From: Prorocentrum cordatum
Lineage: Eukaryota; Sar; Dinophyceae; Prorocentrales; Prorocentraceae
NCBI GenBank assembly: GCA_963575745.1
Contig: CAUYUJ010000700.1
Coordinates: 32,501-96,500 of the forward strand
Length of the DNA: 64,000 nt
Direction of reading: 5' to 3'
The translations under genes were made by a program, and so were the position numbers. The notes beneath the pieces were generated by a model. That model was not told the origin of the DNA, searched no databases, and was given only the letters and a program-made list of their open reading frames with translations. Below, piece by piece: positions 34,881 to 44,026 of the stretch (positions are counted from its first letter, which is position 1; each line of letters opens with the position of its first letter).

Positions 34881-36060
34881 AGATGGCGGCGCGCACACAT
34901 GGGTGATCTCAGAAGGAAGGGGGCCCTCTTGGAGGGAAGGGGGCCTTCTCCGAAGGGCTCGAAGCTTTCCAAGGAGGCTTCTCGGAGAAGGCATCCCCCT
35001 CGCGCCACCCCCGTGCTGCGCGCGCCGCCAAGCCTGCACGTGCATCGTGGTGGTCGCAGTGTCGAGAAGCTTCACAGTGAGGAGGAGGAGGAGGAGGAGG
35101 AGGAGGAGGAGGAGGAGGAGGAGGAGGTTCTGCACCGCTCAAACACGAATCTCAGGAGCAGGGCAAGCTGGGCCGCTTTTTCTGACGTGGTGCCGATCGC
35201 CTGCTGGGTGCCAGCGAGATTGCAACAGCCGCTCCGCGGAGTCCGTGGGCTTTGTTGGGGGAGCTGGAGTTGGTGGAGGACCTGAGCGGGTCCCCGGTGC
35301 AGGTGGATCTGGAGCTGTTTGTGAGCGTTCTTGTTGTTCATCCCCAGGGTATCGCTCCTCACCCAGGCCACCACCACCACCCTCATCCCTCCCACCCACC
35401 CCTTCCTATTGCACTGATCCTTTCTCCATCCGCGAGCGCGTGTCACAGCGGACCTGGAACCCACAAGAAGACCCCGTCGTGCCACGCGCAATCGGAATAG
35501 GGGCCCCGCCGCTGATCCTACCCTCCCCGAGGCTTACAGCGCAAGGAAGGGAAGGTGGCATCCCTCCTTCCCCCGCCCTCCCTTTCGGTCCCCCAGAGGC
35601 GTCTGGAGGGGACCCCGCGCACGCGCCGGACGGGCGGCCGTCCCCGGCGGGCGCGCGGGCGCGGACTGGGAACCGCAGGAGCGGCTGCGAGAGAGATGAG
35701 GAGGAGGAGGAGGAGGAGGAGGAGGTGCGCTCTCTCTCTCTCTCTCTGCCAGCACCTTGCGGCCTCGTCGCACGCGGCGCGCAGGTGGGCGATAGCCCGC
35801 CAACACCCAGGCCACGAGCTCTGTCTCCGCGGCTTGCCTAAGAGGAGGTGTTGGACGAGCAGGAGGAGTAGAAGGAGGAGGGGGAGGAGGAGGAGGAGGA
35901 GGAGGAGGAAGCACGAGCCAAAATACGGAGGAGGGCCTCCTCCATGCAGGCCCCCTCTCCGCGGAGGAGGAGGCAATCGCAGCCACACCGCCATGCCCTC
36001 GGGAGAGGGCCGGCGGAGCCGCACGCTGCCAGCCAAAAAACAGCGGGCCGCACCCTCGCG
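34881..36060. other. Intergenic with two short GAG tracts
   Basis: (GAG)n at 35081-35128 and 35698-35724, (CT)n at 35733-35750, and GAG again at 35865-35910. GC-rich sequence between has open frames on both strands, none recognisable. Confidence 0.4.
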
Positions 36061-36300
36061 CAAGAGCCTCGACGGCGGCAGCCGCCACGCCGCCGTCAGC
36101 GTCGTCGACGTCGCCGCCGTCGTCGTCGCCACTCGCCGTCTTCCTCTGAGATCTGGGCGCTTGTCGCCGTCGTCGTCGTCGTCGCCGCCGTCGTCGCCGC
36201 CGTCGTCGTCGTGGTCGTCGTCGTCCGCCGTCGTCGTCGTCGTCGTCGTCATCGTCGTCGTCGTCGGTCGTCGTCGTCGTCGTCGTCGCCCTTTCGCGAC
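36060..36300. repeat. (GTC)n-type tract
   Basis: About 240 bases rich in GTCGTC/GCCGTC triplets. This triplet family is distinct from the GAG/CTC tracts. Confidence 0.85.
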
Positions 36301-36424
36301 TTGCCTCGCGGCGCGAGGGGCTCTCCGCGGGCGGGGGCGGCCCGCCCCGGCGGCGAGGTGCAGCCGCGCCCTGCCTCGCGCGGTCGAGGTCCGCCGGGCG
36401 GAAGCCGGGCAGTCGCTCAACACC

Positions 36425-36772
36425 AGGCCTCCTCCTCCTCCTCCTCCTCCTCATTTCCCTCCTCTTCCTCCGCCTCCTCCTCACTTTCCTCCTCCTCCTC
36501 CTCCTCCTCCTCCTCCTCCTCCTCCTCCTCCTCCTCGTCCTCACTTTCCTCCTCCTCCTCAATTCCCTCCTCCGCCCTCCTACCTCCTCCTCACTTTCCT
36601 CCTCGTCCTCCTCCCTCTCCTCCTCCCCTCCTCATCCTCCTTTTCTTCTCCTCCTCCCCCCCTCCTCCTTCCTCCTCCTTTTCCTCCACCTCAATTTTCC
36701 TCCTCCTCCTCCTCCACCTTTTCCTCCTCCTCCTCCTCCTCACTTTCCTCCTCATCCTGCTCCTCCTCACCG
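36425..36772. repeat. (CTC)n tract with TTTCCT interruptions
   Basis: Pyrimidine tract with repeated CTCCTCACTTTCCTCCTC units. Confidence 0.95.
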
Positions 36773-36776
36773 CTAT

Positions 36777-36797
36777 TCCTTGCATAGCAGCTTCGGC
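36777..36797 (+). other. Possible relic of a dinoflagellate spliced-leader sequence
   Basis: The 21 bases ending at 36797 finish in an exact GGCTCAAG and match the conserved dinoflagellate spliced leader at 15 of 21 positions by hand alignment. The site lies upstream of the coding region at 37005. Relic leaders mark retroposed, trans-spliced mRNAs. A match this good is expected about once by chance in a window of this size, so only position supports it. Confidence 0.25.
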
Positions 36798-37004
36798 TCA
36801 AGCTAGTCTCCAGCCCCCTGGTCGCCATTTGCCACCGCTCATGGCCGGTCCGGGTGCTGCTGCTTGAAAAACAACGGAGCGGGAGGACGGGGGCGTTGCC
36901 CGTCCGAGGCGCTCGCCAAGAGAGCGCAAGGCTGCCCGCGATTGGGCCCGTCGCTCCGCCGACAGGGCCGTGGTCAGGCTGTAGAGCTCGCCCGTGCCAA
37001 GTGA

Positions 37005-37961
37005 GAGCTGGACGACGTCGTGGAGGCACTGGACGGGATTCTGGGCGGCGCGGAGGTGGCGGGGCGCATGCGCGCCATCCTCCCAGCGCTGATGGCATTG
37101 CTCGAGGGGCGCTTTCCTGAGTGGCTGGCGAGGCTGCGCAGGAACGTGGCGTTTCATTCTGCTGCGCCAGGCGTCGCCATCGACACGGCGGACGCGTCTG
37201 CTTTCAGGAAGGCTTTGCACGGGCTCCGTCTCGAGTCGAGATTCGGCGTCCTCTCGAAGCATGCCGCGCCCTTCGTGCCCGGCGGCGGGTACTGGTGCGG
37301 GCTGGCCGACGTGGGCCCGTCGATTCATCATTTGGCGGAGGCGCCCAACGTTGTCGCGGAGCGGTTTCAGGAGCAGGAGTTCGTCCTTCACTTCATCGAC
37401 GCAGCGGTGGACGACTCCCGCTGGCCTGCAGGCTTGGTTCCGTCGACCCATTGGCAAGGCTTTTGGGGGCCACTCTACGATTCCTACGTTCCTGGCCTTT
37501 CCCATCTCACGGTCGAGGAGCAGGAGGCAGACAGCCTGTCTACGGAAGTCGCGCTCCCGCCGCGTCGCGGGGCGACTGCGTGTTCCGACGGGCCCTGTTT
37601 GGGGGGGCGTTGCCATGGAGCCACATGTAGGGTTATTTGTGCGCGCCGACGTGGACGCCTTTACGTCCAGCTGTGGTGGCACCGTCGTGGACGCTGATGG
37701 CGAGATTGCCTCCCATGGTGGCGAGGGATTGAACAACAACGTGTTCTTCACGGTGGTGGCGTCCAGCTTCCATGCTGCGAGGGGGAGCCGTCTGGAGACG
37801 CGCGCCGCCGTCCACGTGTTCCAGTACATCGACGCCTTCCTCATCCCGTCCTTCGCGGAGCGCACGTGTGACTGTTGCTTTGTCGCCATCGCTGAGGCCG
37901 ACGGGTTGGACTCCGAAGCGCTCTGGTGCAAGGATTACGACGTGCCTCTCTGCCCTTGGCG
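37005..37961 (+). pseudogene. Unrecognised coding region, frameshifted, truncated by assembly gap
   Basis: From just after a TGA (37002-37004) the top strand reads as a natural, compositionally balanced protein for about 200 codons: hydrophobic helices, His and Trp pairs, and a Phe-Val-Leu-His-Phe-Ile-Asp strand. At the G7 run 37601-37607 the plausible protein moves to the next frame. It continues there for about 115 codons with a Val-Gly-Leu-Phe-Val-Arg-Ala-Asp-Val-Asp-Ala-Phe strand, a Gly-Gly-Thr-Val-Val-Asp-Ala-Asp-Gly turn, and a cysteine pair near 37870, up to the gap at 37962. One extra G in the run would explain the shift, so it may be a sequencing error or real decay. Sequence before 37005 also looks protein-like in more than one frame, which favours a decayed copy. 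I do not recognise the family; an RNase H-like or retroelement origin is possible but not shown. Confidence 0.5.
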
Positions 37962-38061
37962 NNNNNNNNNNNNNNNNNNNNNNNNNNNNNNNNNNNNNNN
38001 NNNNNNNNNNNNNNNNNNNNNNNNNNNNNNNNNNNNNNNNNNNNNNNNNNNNNNNNNNNNN
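37962..38061. other. Assembly gap (100 N)
   Basis: Exactly 100 unknown bases, the conventional length for a gap of unknown size. The coding region to the left cannot be followed across it, and the sequence on the right (38062-38280) shows no obvious continuation. Confidence 1.
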
Positions 38062-38289
38062 GGACACGGCGAAGGATGTATACACCAGGATCCCGTATGC
38101 ACCAGGACCCGCTCTCCTGTGCAAGTCTCAGTGCAGGGCCAGAAAAAGCGTCGGTGTGAATAGAGCTCGTTCTCATACCCAGGTCTCCGCAGGCAAGAAA
38201 ACCAAGCGCCAGCCTACAGCGCGTCGCCTCGGCAACGATCGCACGGATCCCCTATCATAGGGGTCGGCGGCGCATCTGGTTGGGTTGTC

Positions 38290-38625
38290 AAGGGAGGCGG
38301 GGGGGGAGGGAGGAGGGAGGAGGAGGAGGCGCCACCCAGAGGAGGCGGAGGAGGGGAGGAGGGGGGAGAGGAGGGGGGAGGAGGAGGAGGAGGAGGAGGA
38401 GGAGAGAGGAGGAGGAGGAGGAGGAGGAGACGGAGGAGGAGGAGGAGGAGGAGGAGGAGGAAGGAGGAGGAAGGAGGAGAGGGGGAGGAGGAGAGGAGGA
38501 GGCGGAGGAGGAGTAGGAGGAGAGAAAGGGGATCTGTCGAGAGGCGGAGGGGGGAGGAGGAGGAGGAGGAGGAGGGAGGAGGAGGAGGAGGAGGAGAGGA
38601 GGAGGAGGAGAGGAAGACATCACGA
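38290..38625. repeat. GAG/GGA tract
   Basis: About 335 bases of purine-rich GAG triplets with CGGAGG interruptions. Confidence 0.95.
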
Positions 38626-38775
38626 GCCTCTGTTCTCGTGCACGCGTCCCCGACGAGCTGTTGTTTTTCCGAGCCGAGCGGTCTCTTCCTCGAGCTCAGC
38701 CTGCGGGGCTTGCGAGCAGGGCCCCGGGGACCATCAGGAGTGGATCTCGGGGACGAGAAGCGTCTAGGCCTCCCA
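38626..38775. other. Possible exon-like sequence, not assigned
   Basis: All three forward frames remain open and read moderately protein-like. It could hold an upstream exon of the hydroxylase gene, but no motif decides the frame. Confidence 0.2.
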
Positions 38776-39235
38776 GATGGGGTCCGAGTAGAGATGGGGT
38801 CGGAGGATCGCGCAGCATCGCCGATGCATCGGCGATGCGGCTCGATGTGGGGCCCGATTTGCTTTAACGTCGACGTCGCCGATGCATCGCCCCCGTCGAC
38901 GATGCATCGCTGGTGCATCGCCGATGCATCGCCGATGCATCGCTGACGCATCGCCGATGCATCGGCGATGCGGCGCGATCCTCCAACCCCATCTACAGTC
39001 AAAAACCCTAAGAAGGACGCGCGACTTTGCTCAGGGTACCCTTGCGTCCTTGCTCTTCCTTGCTCTTGCGGCTCGTCCTTGGCCTCTTTCGCTTGCCCGC
39101 TTGTCAGGGTACCCTTGGGGTTTTCGTCGTCCGCCGCCCCAAAAATCCGAACTTCGGCTTCCAAGAGTCTTGCTTCCTTACCGCGTGTCCTTATTAGGGT
39201 TTTTGACTTTACTCCGACCCCATCTAGGAGGTCTC
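38776..39235. mobile_element. M4 MITE copy interrupted by a nested M16 element
   Basis: GATGGGGTCGGAGGATCGCG begins the M4 element, which is rich in CATCGCCGATGCATCG palindromes and closes at CCCCATCTA (38989-38996). M16 follows (38996-39212), with inverted ends AGTCAAAAACCCTAA and TTAGGGTTTTTGACT. After it a second CTCCGACCCCATCTAGGAGG appears, as though M16 had inserted in the compound M4 end. Confidence 0.75.
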
Positions 39236-39305
39236 TAGAGAAGTCATCCCGAGGGAACTGGTCGGGACTTCTGGGGCCGCGCACGGACAGGATCACAGAT
39301 CGTTC

Positions 39306-39449
39306 AGTCGGGCATGTCCCTCTACGGAAGGAAGAGTCCAACATAGGCTAAAAATAGTCTCGGGGGGATTTCTTGACCATGTTTGGTTGCTGTTGGTTCG
39401 TTTTGGATCATGCTTCATTTTTCTTCCAAGGAGGACATGCCCGACCTAA
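39306..39449. mobile_element. M2 MITE copy
   Basis: AGTCGGGCATGTCCCTCTAC start and AAGGAGGACATGCCCGACC end, with AT-rich interior. It lies in the likely intron upstream of hydroxylase exon A. Confidence 0.8.
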
Positions 39450-39630
39450 ATATATCGTCGGATGTCTGGGCCTGGCGTTTCTCGTCCGCCTTGTGCCTCC
39501 CGAAGACGGCTGGACCCGCCTCGAGACGGGGTCGGAGCAGAGCTCCCCGGGAGAGGGGTTCTTGGGACCCGTCTGGAGCGGCGTGGGGGGTGGCGAGGCC
39601 CGCCGTTGCCTCTCGGCGGGCCCTCCTCCG

Positions 39631-39705
39631 AGAAGCCGCACCTGGGAAACTCCCGGCGGATGGCCGTGCACCTGGGCCTGGTGATACCAGCCGGCGGCCT
39701 GAAGA
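39631..39705 (+). CDS. Aspartyl/asparaginyl beta-hydroxylase-type protein, exon A
   Basis: The family is Fe(II)/2-oxoglutarate dioxygenases that hydroxylate Asp/Asn or related substrates. The translation contains Pro-His-Leu-Gly-Asn-Ser-Arg-Arg-Met-Ala-Val-His-Leu-Gly-Leu-Val-Ile-Pro, matching the family block PH-G--N-RL--HLGL--P. The first iron-ligand His is usually in the second half of this motif. The 5' boundary is uncertain; a splice acceptor after CTCCGAG (39627-39633) is possible, and upstream exons were not found. The 3' end fits a GC donor after base 39705, in a phase matching exon B. It is flanked by M2 (39306) and M1 (39773) elements, which occupy the introns. Confidence 0.7.
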
Positions 39706-39772
39706 GCGCACGGGCGCGTGTGCTCCAGACGCCCGCGGGGTGGCTTCTTCTCCGCCCGCCGCCGCCACGCCC

Positions 39773-39903
39773 CTGGCATCGCTCGGACGTGTGAATTTGT
39801 TTCTCGGCGAGGACCATCGAGGAGCATCCTTGATCATTTGCCGAAGAAACCACGCACGAAACCGAAAAAAACACAGGGAATGGACGTCCGAGCGATGGCC
39901 AGC
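39773..39903. mobile_element. M1 MITE copy
   Basis: CTGGCATCGCTCGGACGTGT start and GTCCGAGCGATGGCCAG end are perfectly inverted for 16 bases. It lies inside the hydroxylase intron. Confidence 0.9.
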
Positions 39904-40074
39904 GCCTCCTCCACGGCCCTCGTGGGAGGGGCTCGAGGTGTTCACGTCGTTCCGTCTGCCAGGGACACGGAGCCTCGGAGTCGCAGCTTGGGAAGCGGAG
40001 GCGTCTGTACACCGAGCGCATTGGCGGCCGGACAATGCGGGCCTTTCCCACAGGGGTCCCGGCCTCCCCCAAGT

Positions 40075-40255
40075 CAAGTGGGGTCCGAGTAGATGAGGTC
40101 GGAGGATTGTGCCGCATCGCTGATGCCTCGGCGATGCGGCTCGATGTGAGGCCCGAATTTCTCCACGCCGAGGGCGTCGCTGCATCGCCGAAGTTGCCGA
40201 TGCATCGGCGCTGCGGCGCGGTCCTCCAGCCCCATCTACTCGGACCCCATTTGGG
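40075..40255. mobile_element. M4 MITE copy
   Basis: Begins AGTGGGGTCCGAGTAGATGA and ends CTACTCGGACCCCATTTGGG, with GATGC/GCATC palindromes inside. Confidence 0.8.
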
Positions 40256-40408
40256 ATGCCTCCATTGGCGCTGCATTCGGCGCCGCCCCGGGTAGCGCGT
40301 TTCGCGCGCCGGGGAGGTATGTCGGAATGCAGTCCGGCGCGCGGTCGGAGAAATTGGCAGCGGGCGTCCGAAGTCCTTGCGGACGCGCTTCTCTGGCAGC
40401 CTCGCCAG

Positions 40409-40590
40409 AGGGTTCCATCGAGCTGAACGTGGGGCCTGCCCGGAAGCTTCACTGGGAGGAGGGCAAAGCCATTGTTTGGGACGACACCCACGTTCACGAT
40501 GCGCGGCATCACGGGGCACACGGGACGCGCTACATATTGCAGGTATTCTTCTGCCACCCGTGCGAGCAGCAGGACTCGGGCGACGAGAAC
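40409..40590 (+). CDS. Aspartyl/asparaginyl beta-hydroxylase-type protein, exon B
   Basis: The translation reads Leu-Asn-Val-Gly then His-Trp-Glu-Glu-Gly-Lys-Ala-Ile-Val-Trp-Asp-Asp-Thr-His-Val-His-Asp-Ala-Arg-His-His-Gly and, shortly after, Thr-Arg-Tyr-Ile-Leu-Gln-Val. This is the W-EGK---FDDS--H--- and R-VL block of the aspartyl/asparaginyl beta-hydroxylase fold: Asp/His metal ligands and the Arg that binds 2-oxoglutarate. A polar Gln-Gln-Asp-Ser-Gly-Asp-Glu tail follows. The acceptor CCAG|AG (40405-40408) gives a phase compatible with exon A. The 3' end is approximate: a small inverted-repeat element begins at 40591, so the exon stops at or before it. Substrate and cellular role are unknown. 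Confidence 0.75.
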
Positions 40591-40728
40591 TGTGCACGTG
40601 CACAGATCTTGGTCAGGCTCACATTTGGCCTGGGATCGATGCATATGCCTTCCTGGCCTGGCCAGGAGTGCGTGTGCACCGATTCTGGGCTCAGGACGGG
40701 CCTGGCCAGGATTGCTGCACGTGCACTG
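40591..40728. mobile_element. Small inverted-repeat element (GTGCACGTGCA ends)
   Basis: The left GTGCACGTGCACAGATC..TGG..CAGGC and the right end in reverse complement agree over about 27 bases with a few mismatches. Only one copy was seen. It directly abuts hydroxylase exon B. Confidence 0.65.
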
Positions 40729-40786
40729 CTCCCCAGATGTGCGATGTCCTGACTTGTTCAATACGTGGACCCTCGCCCTGGCATCG

Positions 40787-40911
40787 CTCGGACTTGTGCA
40801 TTTTTTCCTCGGCGAGGACCATCCAGGACAATCCTGGACCATCGAGCAAAAGAAACACGCACGAAACCGAAAAATGCACGGGAAATGGACGTCCGAGCGA
40901 TGGCGAGTCGC
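40787..40911. mobile_element. M1 MITE copy
   Basis: CTGGCATCGCTCGGACTTGT start and GTCCGAGCGATGGCGAG end; interior CTCGGCGAGGACCATCCAGG and AAACACGCACGAAACCGAAA. Confidence 0.9.
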
Positions 40912-41024
40912 ATGTCTCCGCCCATCCCTTGGGGCCCGCTTTGCATCCTGAGCTGTTTTCGGATTACCCCCGGCGCCTGGCGAGGGCTCCCAGAGGCCGA
41001 CAACGGCGAAACCCGTTCTGTTGA

Positions 41025-41165
41025 AGGGGGCCCTGGGACACACAAATCATACACACACACAAAAAAACAGGATTCCCCTTTTTTTCTCAGATCTTCCGGG
41101 TTTTTGTCTTCCCCCCCACTTCCCATATTTTCCTATATTTTCTGGGGAATCGACGATGAATTGTC
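41025..41165 (-). repeat. M8 dispersed repeat copy, inverted
   Basis: Reverse-complement orientation relative to the other three M8 copies: GGGGGCCCTGGGACACACAA first, then GGTTTTTGTCTTCCCCCCC and CCCATATTTTCCTATATTTT. It is immediately followed by an M1 element that replaces the expected AC-rich end. Confidence 0.75.
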
Positions 41166-41294
41166 TTGGCATCGCTCGGACGTGTGCATTTTTCCTTCGG
41201 CGACGACCATCGAGGAGCATCCTGGATCACTTGGCGAAAAAAACACGCACGAAACCGAAAAAACACAGGGAATGGACGTCCGAGCGATGGCCAG
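41166..41294. mobile_element. M1 MITE copy
   Basis: TTGGCATCGCTCGGACGTGT start and GTCCGAGCGATGGCCAG end. It appears inserted in the M8 repeat, because M8-like TTGTGTCTGTGTGCTTTTTT resumes right after it. Confidence 0.85.
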
Positions 41295-41324
41295 TTGTGT
41301 CTGTGTGCTTTTTTCCTCCTGATC

Positions 41325-41514
41325 TGTCGCGGTTTTTGCTCGAGACGCGAGCGTGCTTGGGCTCTGCCCCTTCCCGGAGGACTACTACGCGAACCTCTCC
41401 GAGCCGGCCGCCCGAGCGCTGGCGTCGGCGGAGGCCTGCGAGCACGCCAGCCCCGTCCGGGCCGAGGTGTCCGCGGCCCTGCGCGCGGAGATGGACGAGG
41501 GCGAGCGTTTCAAG
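41325..41514 (+). CDS. Orphan exon, acidic Ala/Glu-rich, possibly of the hydroxylase gene
   Basis: The frame gives Phe-Ala-Arg-Asp-Ala-Ser-Val-Leu-Gly-Leu-Cys-Pro-Phe-Pro-Glu-Asp-Tyr-Tyr-Ala-Asn, then an alanine- and glutamate-rich amphipathic region ending near Asp-Glu-Gly-Glu-Arg-Phe. GC-ending codons and the absence of tract sequence make it look like genuine coding DNA. An M2 element starts at 41515 and cuts the frame, so the exon must end before or at it. It lies 0.7 kb downstream of hydroxylase exon B on the same strand and may be its next exon; no family motif confirms that. Both boundaries are approximate. Confidence 0.45.
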
Positions 41515-41706
41515 CCGGGCCGGTCCCCCTACAGGGGGGATGTTCGACGAAACATTAAAAAAAAGGTACCCCCAAAATGCCCCGAAAAGGTCAAAAGATA
41601 GTCCAAAAGTAGTCCCCAGACTATTTTTTATTAAATTTTGTTTTGGGGGGGTATCTTTCTATATTTTTCGTCGAAGATCCCCCTGTAGGGGGACAGGCCC
41701 GACGTA
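41515..41706. mobile_element. M2 MITE copy
   Basis: CGGGCCGGTCCCCCTACAGG start and CCTGTAGGGGGACAGGCCCG end, with an AT-rich interior containing AAAAGATAGTCCAAAAGTAG. Confidence 0.85.
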
Positions 41707-41754
41707 AGGCGAGCGGCGGGCGAGGGCCGCCCCGAAGATGCAGATGCCCTTCCG

Positions 41755-42240
41755 GCGGGGCCCAAAGGTAGGCACCACCGCCAGCTCCCTCCGCGCCCTC
41801 CGCTCCCAGGGAGCGAGGAAAAGAGGCCGAGGAGGGTGGAGAGAGGAGGGAGGAGGAGTCGACGTGGTGGTGGTGTATGTTCTTGGGGCCCGCACCCTCG
41901 GCGGGGCCCAAAGGTACACACCAGCACCAGCTCCCTCAGCGCCCTCCGCTCCCAGGGAGCGAGGAAAAAAGGCCGAGGAGGGTGGAGTAAAACAGGGCTA
42001 GGATCGGGATAAATCGCTCCAGAGCGTTCCGGAGCGCTCTCAGAGCGTTCCGGAACGCTCTGGAGCGGCCGCGGCGCCCAATACATCCTCCAAACCCGCC
42101 GATTCTCAGAGATTTCGAGTTATCCCGATCCGATTTTGTCCCGATCTTCGCGTCGTTTTATGGAGAGAGGAGGGAGGAGGAGTCGGCGTGGCGGTGGGGT
42201 GATGTTCTTGGGGCCCGCACCCTCGGCGGCCCGGTCGGAG
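41755..42240. repeat. Three tandem units of about 180 bp interrupted by a TIR element
   Basis: Units share GGGGCCCAAAGGTA, CCAGCTCCCTC, CTCCCAGGGAGCGAGGAAAA, GGCCGAGGAGGGTGGAG and GTTCTTGGGGCCCGCACCCT. Units begin near 41758 and 41915; the third is partial, from about 42163. Confidence 0.8.
42001..42134. mobile_element. Inverted-repeat element, GGATCGGGATAA ends
   Basis: GGATCGGGATAA (42001) pairs with TTATCCCGATCC (42120-42131). Inside, CTCCAGAGCGTTCCGGAGCG and its inverse form a second palindrome. It sits within the tandem array, apparently inserted in a unit. Confidence 0.8.
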
Positions 42241-43440
42241 TCTGACGGCGGGGCGGCTCGGCGTGCCCCGCGCGCCAGGGAGGACGGGGGCGGCACAGAG
42301 GGGGGGGGTGAGGAGGGGGGGGGTGGGTATGCTGGCGGGGGCGACGATATCGCCCCGGGTTTGATGCGGGTACAGCCAGGACCCCAGGCAAGGGGACCGG
42401 GTTAGTGGTAGGGCCCTGGAGCCTTTAGATTGGCCAGGGTCATTGAACCAGGTCTGCCGTAGCTGATGTTTTTCTGGTGACGGCAGTTCTGGTCAGTGGA
42501 ACGGGGCGGGGGGGGCGTCCCCCAGCACACATCACTAAACCAGGTCCCACGAAGCCGAGTTCTGCCAATGCCCGAGTGATGGCGCCTCTTCTGATTTCAG
42601 TGCGAACCCCAGCCCCCCCCTCTTGGCTGCCCCCGGAAGGAAGAAGAGGGGCCCTGAGGGGAACGGGTCCTGAGGCTCCTTGGCCGGCCTCGGGCTCGGA
42701 GGGGGCGCCCACGAGGAAGAGCTCGTCCCTGGGGCAGGCCCAGGGCCCGGGACCCCCTTCCCTCGGGGCCCGTCGGCTCCACGCCGAGCCGTGCGCCCTC
42801 CTCGCGTGCGCGTGCGCAGCCATGGGCCTGGCCGCGGAGAGCCGAAGAACAGGCAGCGGCAGCGAGCGGGCCGCGTCGCAGCTCCGCGCGGGGCTTCGTG
42901 GGTCGGGCCGGGGGCTGCGCGCCCCCCCCCTTTGGCGGCGCCCTGGCGGCGCCGCCCCGGCACCGGCCCGAGAAGCCCGCGCGGACCTCCGAGACTCAGG
43001 GCGCATGCCGTTCGCACGCTCCTCTCAAGTCGGGCCGGACGAAAGGAGGGGGGATTGGGAAAGGGGGGGGTTAGGAAATCTGCTGCATGCAGCTGGTTTC
43101 GGCCTCACCGAGGGGCCCATTCCTCGACACACAGTCGCCTCTCTGGCGCCGGGAGGCGCCGGGAGATCAGCGACGTGAGCCGATTCTCACCCCCCCCCCT
43201 TTGCTATCCCCCCCTTTCGCCCGACCCGACTAAGGAGCACGCCAGGGCGCCAGCCCGGACGGAGCCCGACGGCGGATCCGCGCGGCGTGCCCCGGGCGCT
43301 GCCGCAAGAGCTCGCGGGCCGCACCTCGGGTGGCGCGGAGCCGGGGGGGGCTGCGCGCGGGCCGATCGGAGCTGGCAGGGCGCACGCGGCCGAGGAGGCG
43401 GAGGTCGCCCGCGCGGGCGTGGTCGTCCGGGCTTGGCCTG
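42241..43440. other. Intergenic GC-rich stretch, no gene recognised
   Basis: Long forward and reverse frames overlap here at high GC. C9 and G7-9 runs occur. A half M3 motif (CCGCGCGGACCTCCGAGA type) lies near 42980. I find no domain in any frame. Confidence 0.4.
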
Positions 43441-43442
43441 AA

Positions 43443-43599
43443 GTCCGGCATGTCCCTCTACAGGAGGAGTATCCAGAAAAGGCACTTAAGAACAAAAACA
43501 AAAAAACTGGGGACTACGGTGACTATGTTTGAAGGTGTGTTGACTCTTTTTGGTTTGTTCCTCCAAAATCCGCCCGTACGGGGGACATACCCGACCTGA
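43443..43599. mobile_element. M2 MITE copy
   Basis: CATGTCCCTCTACAGGAGGA start and CGTACGGGGGACATACCCGA end. Confidence 0.8.
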
Positions 43600-43602
43600 G
43601 CG

Positions 43603-43759
43603 CAAGTCGGGCGTGTCCCTCTACAGGAGGTAGATTCAAAGATAGTCAAAAAAAGTTTGGGGACGATTGTTTGACAATGTTTGACTATGTTCGAAGATGT
43701 CTTGCTTATTTTTCATTTTTCCTCCAAAATACGCCTGTATGGACGACATGCCCGACCTA
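43603..43759. mobile_element. M2 MITE copy, adjacent to the previous one
   Basis: AAGTCGGGCGTGTCCCTCTA start and GACGACATGCCCGACCTAAG end. Only a few bases separate it from the preceding M2 copy, in the same orientation. Another M2-like end (CGCCTGTATGGCCGACATGC) lies near 43915. Confidence 0.8.
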
Positions 43760-43769
43760 AGCCTGGCCG

Positions 43770-43860
43770 ACCTAAGCCATGGCGGCGCCTCCGGCGCCGC
43801 TCCAAGAAATCCGCGCGGACCTCCGAGCTGTTATGTTTACGTCACTGCCCGTTCCCCTAT
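43770..43860. mobile_element. Half M3 element
   Basis: GGCGGCGCCTCCGGCGCCGC, then TCCAAGAAATCCGCGCGGAC, CTCCGAGCTGTTATGTTTAC: the right half of M3 without its left arm. Confidence 0.55.
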
Positions 43861-44026
43861 ATGTTTGGCAAATTCTTATGGTTTTTTGAAAAAATCCCAG
43901 CTTTCCTCCAAAACCCGCCTGTATGGCCGACATGCCCCCAGTGGGAAAGCTTGCATGGCGCCGCCGGCACACCCCTCACGCGCTTCGTGGTTCTACAGGG
44001 GCCCCCACCTGAAGCCCCAGACTCAG

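Larger units (their letters stand above)
39706..40408 (+). other. Proposed intron of the hydroxylase gene (GC-AG)
   Basis: Starts GCGCACGG and ends CTCGCCAG. It contains an M1 element (39773-39903) and an M4 element (40075-40255). Joining the flanks keeps the frame and the family alignment with about the expected spacing between the two motifs. Confidence 0.5.

Noticed and set aside
34205-35135. Long leucine/serine/proline frames on the reverse strand
   Set aside because: Entirely due to the GAG/GGA tract.
38638-38775. Possible upstream exon of the hydroxylase
   Set aside because: Three frames are open and none gives the expected family block before the HLGL motif, so no call was made beyond a low-confidence note.
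41325-41514. Treating the orphan exon as a confirmed part of the hydroxylase gene
   Set aside because: Position and strand fit, but no motif or splice phase could be verified, so it is listed separately.
42477-43178. 233-codon forward frame in a GC-rich region
   Set aside because: Two other frames and the reverse strand are equally open; composition explains it and part matches an M3 fragment.
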